From Brachionus manjavacas (Eukaryota; Rotifera; Eurotatoria; Ploima; Brachionidae), in NCBI GenBank assembly GCA_019054805.1, contig JAHQIY010000001.1, positions 7,578,501 to 7,642,500 of the forward strand: DNA of 64,000 nt, given 5' to 3'. Each line of letters starts with the position of its first letter. The stretch's first letter is position 1. Below are positions 9,306-18,868 of the stretch, piece after piece. Below the pieces are notes generated by a model. The model did no database searches. It worked only from the letters and a program-made list of their open reading frames with translations, and was not told where the DNA came from. A program made the translations under genes and the position numbers.

Positions 9306-11192
9306 TCATACATTATTAAATAAATTTTTTAACTCATTTGAAAAAAACAGTATATCTCTAGTTGGAATACTTCCTTTAGAACTAATTGACGTGTAAAAAA
9401 ATTCCGGAGCGTCGAGTAGCATTTCATGTAATTGCTTAAGATTTTTACCATCAGATGGAAGAACATTTTTTAAGATTATCTCATTGAAATTTTTCTCTTT
9501 AAACCATTTTTCAACTTGCTGTTCGTTCCAATTTTGAACTAATTTATGATCTTTATGATAAGGTATGGCCATTAAACCAGCTATTGGAGGCGCAATTGCC
9601 GTTTTTGGTTTAAATAATTTGACAATTTCATGATTGACCCTTTTGAGGCATTCATCATATTCATATTTGGTAAAATTGACAAATATTTTCGAACCCAGAA
9701 TTATTCCCAACCATCCATCTGGCTTGTAATTTTGTTGCATTATCAAAGGAATAATTGGTTTATTCAGCTGAAAAGCGTACTCTGCCTCTGCTCGGCAATT
9801 AGAGCTTTGTTTGTATTTTTCAGTCATGCACATTAGGACACATTGCGAATCTTCTATTGCTTTTGCCATCGCCTCCAAACTTGACCCATGAATATTTTCC
9901 ACATCAATCCATATTTTGTGGCCATCTTTCTCCAAATCTTTTTTTATTTTTAAGCACAAATCCCGACTATCTCGATTATAACTTATCATTATATGTTTTT
10001 TTTGATTTTTTACCTCATGGATTTTTGGTTCTGATTGCGACACATTATTTTGATTGAATAATTTTTTTTTGTTTATCATCCAAACACATCCGGTTGAGTT
10101 TTTTTTAAGATTTTCAGAACATTTTGCCTTTGAAGCATATTCTTGAATTAATTTAAGAAGCTCTTTATCATTTTGTACATCTTCAGCAATCTTTGTATTA
10201 AAGCACAATTGCCAAAGTAGCTTGAGAGCATAATTTACCTCAATTTGATTTCCATAAAAGATTATTTTTCTCAATCCATTTTTCGTTTGAAACTCAAAAT
10301 AAATGCTTTCTTTAATTGAATCGTTCACTGCTGAAGAATACAAGGCTTCGAGTAAATCAATTAAATGCCATGACGTGTTTCCGATTGTTATCTTGCTTAC
10401 CTCCTCAACAACTTCCATTTCGCTCAGTTGAACTTTGGTTCTAACAACATTTATATTTTTTTCCAAATTAATGGCCATTCGGTTTATGATCGAAATAATT
10501 CCTGGAAGAATATTTTTTATATTTTGTAATTTATATATTTCATCTTCTTCAGATATTTTTGCCAAAATAATATAGCATGATAATTGAGAGTCTTCGATGC
10601 TTGATAATTCACTCGATAGACTCAATATAAAAATTTTTCTGTTCTCCTTTTTCCACTCACTTTTAAAACTTGAGTATGATCTAGACAAATTAACCAAAGA
10701 GTTCAAGATACCCTGGACCAACTTTTTTACTTCAGAACTGCATGAATTTGAATTTCCCATACTTTTATATTTCGAAATTAAGATTTTATCATTTAAATAC
10801 TTGAAAAGAACCTCAAGTCCATTCGATTGATAAAAATCAGTGCAGAATTTTGTAGAATAGTAAGAAAAGGTCTGTATTATTGATACAAGCATTGCAGCTG
10901 AGCTGTAAATTTTATTTAAACTATCTGTATTCGTATCAGTATATTTTAGAGTTTCATGACAAGAGTTGAGACCTGAAATAATGCTTTTGGTGAATTTTAG
11001 GTCACATGCCAAATTGATAAATTCAAATTTGTCAAAATTCTGTAAGCTACCCGAGAATAATTTTTTTGTAATTTGCATATAATCTTTGTCTATAAACAGG
11101 TCCATGAAGTCTTTTCTAGTGGACAGAAAGTCGAATCTTCGCATCAAAGATTCTGTCAAATTGTCTAAATTGGCTTTAATGTCTGGCTTCAT
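9306..11192 (-). CDS. ARM-TIR-SAM-like protein (paralogue B)
   Basis: Intronless, 628 residues, same domain order as paralogue A: Leu-rich helical armadillo-like region (about 20-370), TIR domain (about 398-521) and a C-terminal SAM-like region (about 548-628, starting NWNEQQVEKWFKEKNF). Outside the TIR domain the two proteins share scattered matches such as NDSIK, KIIF and LKLLWQL, which I estimate at about 40% identity. Inside the TIR domain they are identical from MISY to NHEI. The putative catalytic Glu of the TIR NADase family is present (CRAEAEYA). It lies 658 bp upstream of paralogue A in the same orientation and reads as a tandem duplicate. Confidence 0.9.
   Translation of the reverse strand: MKPDIKANLDNLTESLMRRFDFLSTRKDFMDLFIDKDYMQITKKLFSGSLQNFDKFEFINLACDLKFTKSIISGLNSCHETLKYTDTNTDSLNKIYSSAAMLVSIIQTFSYYSTKFCTDFYQSNGLEVLFKYLNDKILISKYKSMGNSNSCSSEVKKLVQGILNSLVNLSRSYSSFKSEWKKENRKIFILSLSSELSSIEDSQLSCYIILAKISEEDEIYKLQNIKNILPGIISIINRMAINLEKNINVVRTKVQLSEMEVVEEVSKITIGNTSWHLIDLLEALYSSAVNDSIKESIYFEFQTKNGLRKIIFYGNQIEVNYALKLLWQLCFNTKIAEDVQNDKELLKLIQEYASKAKCSENLKKNSTGCVWMINKKKLFNQNNVSQSEPKIHEVKNQKKHIMISYNRDSRDLCLKIKKDLEKDGHKIWIDVENIHGSSLEAMAKAIEDSQCVLMCMTEKYKQSSNCRAEAEYAFQLNKPIIPLIMQQNYKPDGWLGIILGSKIFVNFTKYEYDECLKRVNHEIVKLFKPKTAIAPPIAGLMAIPYHKDHKLVQNWNEQQVEKWFKEKNFNEIILKNVLPSDGKNLKQLHEMLLDAPEFFYTSISSKGSIPTRDILFFSNELKNLFNNV
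9628..9989 (-). repeat. TIR-domain tract almost identical to 6930-7291
   Basis: Partner of the conversion tract in paralogue A: 361 of 362 bases identical, no gaps, with abrupt loss of similarity on both sides. Confidence 0.9.
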
Positions 11193-13335
11193 TTTATTTT
11201 AATTAAAATTTGAAAAAATAAAAAAATTTGGGCTCAATTCGTTTCACAGCACCGCCATGGAAACTATTATGTTGAATTGAAAGTTAACCTTGTCAGAATA
11301 AGGGGGATTATTTTAAAAGATGAAACCTTTCTTTTAACTTTTTTGATTTTTAAATTTAAACTAAACATTTTTGATTTTTTTAGAATAAATGGCTTAATTT
11401 TGCTATTTTAAATTTCATAATATTATTTATTTGGTATCTAGTACTCAATTTAATTAAAATGCGCAAATAAAAACTCAATTTTTTATAAAATTTTTAAAAA
11501 TTTTCTAAGTGAATTTTTCAATGTCTATAAACTATAAATTCTCAATTAAAATAAAAGCACTTTAAAAAACAAATCACAGTCAACTCACTTTAATCCGGCA
11601 TTAATAAATCTCTCTCAGTGTTTTCTAATACTTTAAAACAAAATAATAAAAAAAAAATTTTAATTTTAAATAGAAAAATAAAAATATTAGTTGAGATGGG
11701 ACGCAATTCAATATTTTTTTATTTAAAACTGTATAATTTCGACAATTAACAGCAACCAAGTTAGAATTCACTAAATATGCTAAAGAAATAAAGAAACAGC
11801 AACACAGGACATGTGAATTTTGGGAAAAGAAATAAAAAAGAAAAAATGTAGATAACTTTTTATGTTTAGATCTTCAGCTCTCTCTTTAAAAAATTTATCA
11901 GCTGGCACAAATTCTGTTTTACCAAAATAAAGTCACTGTGACAACCATGAATGTCTGCCAAGCACCTTATTGATTAGCAAATCATTAAAACTAAATTGCA
12001 GAATTAAATTACAATTTTGAAATCTTGCTTATATTCCTTGTTTTAGAATTCAAAAGAGAAGTTAATTTTTGCAATTTTTAAATGAAGCAACTAAAGTTGT
12101 ATTAGTTTAAGAGTTATAAAACAGATGTGAAGTAGCAAAAAATTGATCGAATCAGTAGTTAGGCTTTTTAAAATCGTGTTAAATAATCAGTAAGAATATA
12201 TCTTAGAAAATTTTTCCATTTGAATTTTCCAAAAAAATCATTTTTTAAATATAAAAAAAAAAAAAAAATTTGGGTAAAAATGAAGACTAAAAATATTTTG
12301 GGGCTTTAATGGATAAATTTTATTTGGACGCCAAATTTCGAAAATATTTTATCAAACTTTTTGGATAAAAGAACCTTGTGGTGTTACAAAAAAAGGGACT
12401 AAATTAGAAGAGGTTTTTCATCTAATTTTCTAAAATTCAGAATCAGCTTGTAATATTTTTTTAAAAGGTGTTTTTATTTTTTTTGCCTAGTTCATTAAAT
12501 TCTAAAAATAAAGAACGAGAAGCGACCGTCTTTGTAAGACGTGTTTAGTTAAAATAAAGATTAAAATAAAGAAGCTTAGAGCTAAACAAAACGTGGGTTT
12601 TATAAAACGCTTTGAAAACCTAAGTCTTAATTCTAAGCCAAAAAAAATTTATTGAAATAAAAAAGAAAAATGATTCTTTAAAAATCTAATTTTTAAAAGT
12701 AATTTTTGAATATGTAATTTCCAAGTAAAAATTTTATTAATACTAACCATATAATAAAAATAACTAAGCAAATTTAAAGCAATAACTAGTCAAGCTTAGT
12801 TGGTTTTTTTAGTGATGCTTGCGACACCACACATCTGAATTTTTTAAATATTTTTATTTATAATTCAAAATTTTCAAATGATAGAATACTTAGGATAAAT
12901 TGAATTTAAATAAATTCAATTATTCAAGAACACTTCCTTTAAATATTCTAAAAAACATCGCAAAAACCTGCATTTTGGCAATTCATGCTTGCTGATACCT
13001 TCTAATTTTTTTAAGTTATATGGAGTTAAAATGATTAACTTTTTTAATTAACAGATTAAATTTTTAATTAAAATCATTTAATATTTCATTTTTAGTGATG
13101 AAAAAATTATAAACTATTAAAAAATTTCAAAATCCATTGAATCAAAAATCATTTTAATTAAAAGCAGATTAAAAAGTTATGAAAATTGATAAATACATGA
13201 TAATAATATTAAAATTTATTCAAAAATAAGACAAAGTATCTGAAGAATAAAATTTATTTCTTGAAATATTAAAAAATTTAATGCAAATTTGAATTCTTTT
13301 AAAAATCAAAAAAAAAATTATCTAAATACTAAAAA
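11193..13335. other. 2.1-kb AT-rich spacer, no gene seen
   Basis: Stops are dense in every frame. Minor features are a small CGTCTT/AAGACG hairpin near 12528-12542 and poly-A tracts. No transposon end or RNA gene was recognised. The two flanking genes (paralogue B on minus, the pseudouridine gene on plus) diverge, so both promoters must lie here. Confidence 0.45.
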
Positions 13336-15540
13336 ATGTTTAATTTAAAGCACAAAACTTCAGACCTTCACTTAATTAGTCGACTAAGAACTAAATTTTT
13401 AATCACACGTCAAAATTCAACAAATAAACTAATTAAGAACAATTTACTGAAAAAAAGTAATGAAGTCAAGCTTACTTCGAAGCCTCTAGTGGCCTTAGAA
13501 AGTACAATTATAACTCATGGTCTTCCATATCCAACCAATCTTGAAATGGCTCTAGAGGTAGAAGATGCCATTCGATCAGAAGGAGCAGTACCGGCAACAA
13601 TTGCATTTCTAGACGGAAAACTCAAAGTCGGTCTGGATAAGAATGAGTTAGAGAGAATAGCTAAAGACCATCGAAAGGCCATAAAAATATCAAGACGCGA
13701 CTTGCCATACATCTTTTCCAAAGATCATTCTCTTATTGGTGGAACAACAGTCTCAGCAACCTGTATTGCAGCGCATGCAGCAGGAATTGAAATTTTTTGC
13801 ACTGGAGGTATCGGAGGAGTACACCGTGATTATGCTGAATCAATGGACATTTCGGCTGATCTACAAGAATTGGCCAGAACACCTGTCACAGTTGTATCCT
13901 CGGGTGTCAAGTCAATTTTAGACATAGGCAAAACGTTGGAGTATCTAGAAACAATGGGAGTCTGTGTGGCCACTTTTAACCACAATGGCTCCAAAGAATT
14001 TCCTTCATTTTTCACCACAAAAAGTGGCTTTACGGCACCTTATAATTGTTCAAATGCGTTTGAGGCAGCTCGTCTAATTCAATCGAATCTAAAAATGGGT
14101 TTTAACTCAGGTCTTTTAATTGCTGTGCCCATACCAGACGAATATGCTGCTGATTATGAGTTGATTAACAGTGCCATAAATGACGCCTTGCAAGAGGCAT
14201 CGGTACTAGAAATTAGCGGGAAAAAAGTAACCCCTTTTTTGCTTGAGAAAATTAACAAAAAAACCAAAGGTGAATCTATGAGGTCCAATTTAGCTTTGAT
14301 TAAAAACAATGCCAAAGTGAGCGCCCAGATAGCGCTCGAACTGCATAGGTTAAAATCTCAGAAATCTTTTGTGGTCAATGGAAATCAAAGTGGTCAAGTG
14401 AGTTTAATTGGAGGAATTAATTTGGATCTTAGTTTTAAGTTGAGTGATGAATCGACCCTTAGCATTCATGGAGTGACCCAACCTGCAATGTTTAGCCAAG
14501 TTTTGGGCGGTGTTGGTAGGAATATGGCCGAAGCACTGAATAAAATGGGGATACACAATTCTCTTATCTCTTCCGTTGGCAATGATTTAATTGGTCGCTT
14601 TGTATTTGAGGAACTTAAACGGATCGGTATCGAAACCGACCGAGTTAAGATAGTGGAAGATAAAAAAGTTTCTACGGGATCCTACTGTGCTGTGTTCGGA
14701 ATGAATGGTGATTTGAAACTAGCACTCGGTTCTATGAAAGCTCACGACTCCATAGATCCATTTTTTGTGCAAAAAAATTTGGACTCAATAAAAAATTCTG
14801 AATTGTGTGTCATAGATGCTGATATTCCAAATGAGAGTATAAGGATTATATGTGATTTTTGTCACCAAGAAAATATACCTGTTTGGTTTAACCCAACTGA
14901 TTTAAGAAAGTGCACCAAAGTCTACGATTCTAAGTGTTTGGATAAGATTACTTTTATGTCACCTAATTATAAAGAGTTGTTGACCATATTTAATCAAATT
15001 TTAAATGGTGATCCGACAGAGAATAAGCTTTTAAAGATGATTTCTCATAAATACTCGTTTATGCTTGAGAATAACATGGAGATTATTGAGGAAAATGATT
15101 TAAAAGAGATCTTGAAATATATGTTGAAGCATGTACCTTTCATATTTTTGACTAGAGGTACAGAAGATTTGGTTGTGGCCAGTTCGGTAAAGCTGAATTT
15201 GGACGAGAACAATCAATTGCCATCAAAGAAAAGTCTAGCTGATTTTAGAAAAAAAGAATGGAATCCTCACATGTATTTGTTTCCGATTGTTGAGCTGAAA
15301 AGAGACGATGTGTTTGTGAATGTAAGCGGTGCTGGTGATAGCAACTCTTCGGGAATTATTGCAGGGATATTCAAAGACTACAATTTGGCATGCACTATTT
15401 ATAATGGTCTTTTGGCGGCTAAATATGCTCTACTCACCAATATGAATGTATCAAAACAAATATCTGACATAGATTTGAAAACAGTTCAAGAACTAGTAGA
15501 GAAATACATTGACAAAATTAAAGCAGTTCAATTAAAATAA
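13336..15540 (+). CDS. Fused pseudouridine-5'-phosphate glycosidase / pseudouridine kinase
   Basis: Intronless, 734 residues. The first 45 residues are basic with few acids, like a mitochondrial presequence. Residues about 50-345 are a PsuG domain: ALESTIITHGLPYP carries the catalytic Glu, GGVHRDYAESMDIS the metal-binding Asp, and SSGVKSILDIGKTLEYLE the Lys that forms the ribose-5-phosphate adduct. Residues about 360-730 are a PfkB/ribokinase-type kinase with GGVGRNMAEAL near residue 391 and the anion-hole motif SGAGDSNSSG near 663, including the catalytic Asp. The kinase phosphorylates pseudouridine and the glycosidase splits the product into uracil and ribose 5-phosphate. The fused form is known in fungi and some invertebrates. 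Lack of introns contrasts with most neighbours. Confidence 0.93.
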   Translation: MFNLKHKTSDLHLISRLRTKFLITRQNSTNKLIKNNLLKKSNEVKLTSKPLVALESTIITHGLPYPTNLEMALEVEDAIRSEGAVPATIAFLDGKLKVGLDKNELERIAKDHRKAIKISRRDLPYIFSKDHSLIGGTTVSATCIAAHAAGIEIFCTGGIGGVHRDYAESMDISADLQELARTPVTVVSSGVKSILDIGKTLEYLETMGVCVATFNHNGSKEFPSFFTTKSGFTAPYNCSNAFEAARLIQSNLKMGFNSGLLIAVPIPDEYAADYELINSAINDALQEASVLEISGKKVTPFLLEKINKKTKGESMRSNLALIKNNAKVSAQIALELHRLKSQKSFVVNGNQSGQVSLIGGINLDLSFKLSDESTLSIHGVTQPAMFSQVLGGVGRNMAEALNKMGIHNSLISSVGNDLIGRFVFEELKRIGIETDRVKIVEDKKVSTGSYCAVFGMNGDLKLALGSMKAHDSIDPFFVQKNLDSIKNSELCVIDADIPNESIRIICDFCHQENIPVWFNPTDLRKCTKVYDSKCLDKITFMSPNYKELLTIFNQILNGDPTENKLLKMISHKYSFMLENNMEIIEENDLKEILKYMLKHVPFIFLTRGTEDLVVASSVKLNLDENNQLPSKKSLADFRKKEWNPHMYLFPIVELKRDDVFVNVSGAGDSNSSGIIAGIFKDYNLACTIYNGLLAAKYALLTNMNVSKQISDIDLKTVQELVEKYIDKIKAVQLK

Positions 15541-17388
15541 TTTTTTGTGTGAATAAATTTGATTTTAAACATTTGTCTTAAAATTTTGAAGCAATTTTTC
15601 AACTGCAAGTATAATTTGTCGGCTCTAAAAGAATGACTCTAAAATTTTGAACAATGGATCAATGAATTTTTTTTTTTGAAAAAAAAAACTCACAATGCGT
15701 TGAAATAAAACTTTCAATTTAAAATTTTTAAAATTTTAAAATATCTAAGTTAACAAAGAAAATTCTTAATATTTGGGATTTCAGTTTTTTAGCAGTTAAT
15801 TTTGATTTTTTCTTTGAACTCTTCTACTTTAAATAACTTTCGATTAATTAAATATATTGCCATGTTAACAGAAATTATATTGAACACAATTTATTAAAAA
15901 AAGATTAAAAATAATTGAATTAAAATTGATAATTATTTTAACATTTTTGGGAAGAAATTTTAAGGATGCTTGCAATTTGAGATTTATTTTAAAAAGGAAA
16001 TAGTAAACTGAGAGCAGAAGAATTTTTCAGAACCATCTTAAAATTGTTATCGGTTTTTTTATCTAAGCAGTCATTTTTTGAAAAAAATTTTTATCTATTT
16101 GTTTAAAACAGACGTTCTTTTAGTACTTTTTAGAAAAATATTAAGTTAATTAATTAATTCAACCAATTTAGATTTTTTTCCGAAAAGGAATAATTTTATT
16201 TTAAAAAGTAAAAAAAAATATTCTTTTTAGACTGTTTAAGCCCAAAAAGTACAAAAATTATGTGATTTTACCAAAGGAAGAACTTTTTCTGATCTAAAAA
16301 GAAAATCTTTTCCATTAGAGAGTTTTTAAAAGCCTCAGTTATCAAAAGGTCTAATTTTTTTGAATTTAATTTTAGCACAGAATTAAATGTTTTTTGAAAT
16401 TTAATGATAAAAAAGAAGAATGAGTTCCGTGATTGCGACGTGCTGCAAGATTCAGAGTTGCATCAAATATCAAGGTCTTAACTCTGCAAATTTAGCAGAA
16501 ATTAAATTTTAATTTAATCGAGCGTAGTACATTTTGCAGAGGTTTTGAAAATCATTAGCAGACTTTGGCAGTTGAGGTAACTTTGAATGTTGCACAATGT
16601 TACATTTACGGAACTAATTTTTAGTGATGGGTCTTAACTTAACTAATTTAGTCTAGTCGGCCAAAAATAAGGCGACCAAAAATAAGTTAACTAATTCTTA
16701 GTCGACTAATTTTTAGTCTAGTCGATTTATTCACATCAAGAGTACAAAATAATGTGAAATAAACAGATGTTTTTTGCGATGCAGATCTCATAGAAAAAAA
16801 TAGTTGTTGTGGGAGGAGTGAGATATCTTAGTGAGACAATATAGGGATTTTTTTACGTATAATTTTTAAAAATTAATCCATCAGGCAAGTTTATTTTCCT
16901 CAAAAGACTCAGCACAGAATAAAAAGAAACATAACTATTTAAAGATGTTCTCAAGAATATTAATGTAAAAATACTCCTGTTATCAAAATTAGAAGAAGAA
17001 AAAATTTAAAACAGAAGTTTTAAAATTTTTTTATTTTCTTTTAAAAATCTAAGCCTACTACTTTTATAAAAACATTCTTGTTTTCAAAAATTTATTTTTG
17101 CATCTATAAAATAAACTTTATTTTGAAGGTAATAGTTTTGAATTAAAAAAAATTAAATTAGATTTTATTTATGAACATATTTTGTTTTTTTAACTTATTT
17201 TACTAGTAAAATAAAAATTAAAAATATTAATGATCTTTGATTTTAAATTAATGATCTAACAAGTTTAGAAATTTTTATCGGTTGATTAAAGCAGTTAATA
17301 TTAAATTTTATTTGATGATAAATCCATTTGAAAAAAAACAATAAAAAACAAAAAAAATTAAAAATTATATAAAATAGTTAGAATTATT
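15541..17388. other. 1.85-kb AT-rich spacer between convergent genes
   Basis: This lies between the 3' ends of the pseudouridine gene and CFAP73. A GC-richer patch at 16420-16760 contains TAGTGATGGG near 16623 and repeated AGTCTAGTCG or TAGTCGACTA words near 16649-16732. These resemble terminal sequence of a hAT-type transposon and the end motif of the element at 31732, but I could not define two ends. The rest holds nothing recognised. Confidence 0.4.
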
Positions 17389-18627
17389 TTAATTGATTGA
17401 ACCCGCAGAATAGTATGCCAAACCCTCCCGACTTAACTCGTTAGTTATTTTCGTCAAATCGTTAACAAATTCTTGGACCTTTTTTAGAAAACAAATTAAA
17501 AATGATTTTTTCAGACTAACTACTTGCTTTTTTTAATTGATGATCTGTATCTACATCGGCATATTTCTCACTATTTTTTCCATGATGCGCAATCACCAAC
17601 TGGTACAAATTGCGGATGGCCCTAATTTTTTTCAAAATAATTAGCATTCAACTCAATTTTAGTTTATTTAGTTTATTTACATTCTAGTTTCACCAATGAG
17701 TAAAGTTTTGCCAGCTGCTGTTGTTTGTATGTGATTCCACTCATTTTCGGCTTTGTGAGACTCATTCTGGCAACGATCAAGTCTGGTTTGTAATTCGGCC
17801 AATTCATTATTCATAGTCAAAATTTCGTAATTTTTTCTCTATTTCATTTAAATAAATCTTCAATAAAATTGAATTAATTAAAATACCTCTAAATAAGTGT
17901 TTAACTCTTTTCTACTGTCATTTATTCTTTCCTGATTTTCTTTCTCTATCTCCAGTAAGTCTTTGTAATTAGTGGTCAACGTTTCATATCGGTCTATCAC
18001 TTCTCTGATTTCTTGAAATTCGTCAAGAGCCTCTACACTCTAGACAAAAGTTTAAAAATTAATTTTTTTATTTAGATTTTTGATTACTTGCTCTAAATAT
18101 TTGTTAAATTTTGAATTTTTTTGAACTTTGCGCTGCAATTTTTCTTTTAGTGTAGTCAGACTTTCTATCTCACTTTGTAGTCGCTCGATTTCTTTTTGTT
18201 TTGCTTTTTGTAATTCTCTCTCGTCCTCTGCTTTTTTGACTGCCCGAGACAATTTCGCGTCATTCTCTTTCAAAAATTTGTCAAATTTTATCACAGACTC
18301 TTTAAGCTGCATTTCTTTTTTTTCCAATTCGATCCTTCTCTGGGACAAGCTTTCCATTTTCATTTGAAATTCCTTTAAAATGATATTTTAAAATAGTTTT
18401 TTGGCCAACTTAAGTTACTTCTTTCTCTGCCGCCAATGCCGTTTCAACTTCACCCATTTCGCGCCTTTTCTCTAACAGCTTCGTTGCCGGAGTCAAATGG
18501 TCCTCTTCTTTTTCTGGCATTTTTCTTCAATATAAAATTAAAAACACCATCCAAACCAAATTTTATCATTTAATTACACCAGAAGCTTGTTTTCAAACAG
18601 AGTCCGGAAATAGTCCTTGATGTCCAT
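17389..18627 (-). CDS. CFAP73: CFAP73 (CCDC42-family coiled-coil protein of motile cilia)
   Basis: Seven exons read on the minus strand: 18578-18627, 18419-18524, 18088-18372, 17887-18039, 17681-17838, 17524-17621 and 17389-17471. All junctions keep phase and introns are about 50 bp. The product is 310 residues, close to the 310-320 of CFAP73/CCDC42. The N-terminus MDIKDYFRTLFENKLL, the LLEKRREM segment, IKFDKFLKEND and the late NHIQTTAAGKTLLIGETRMA all match the family. The protein is mostly coiled coil (DUF4200). CFAP73 with CFAP100 forms the MIA complex, which tethers inner dynein arms on axonemal doublets. CCDC42 is the alternative; FDKFL and GETRMA favour CFAP73. Confidence 0.88.
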
Positions 18628-18868
18628 TTTAGAAAGTCTTGCCGAACGAAAAAACACCTAAACTAAATCTTCGATGGTAAATCTCAAATAAAAAATAATA
18701 ATATAATTATAAATTATTGTTTTCTTTAGCGATTATTATTAACTAACGGTGTAACTATGGTAATATACCTTCATATAAAATTCAAATTTTATATTTTATA
18801 TTTTACATTTGATTAAGAAGAATTTAAAATTTTTTAAAAGATAAATTTTATTCGTGCAAAAAATAAGT

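Noticed and set aside
8960-11260. Shared CACCGCC words near the upstream regions of the two ARM-TIR genes
   Set aside because: The match is too short and the positions relative to the starts differ.
16450-16490. CAGAGTTG and AACTCTG about 30 bases apart as another hAT-type copy
   Set aside because: The subterminal TTTAAAAGTC sequence is missing and no flanking duplication is seen.
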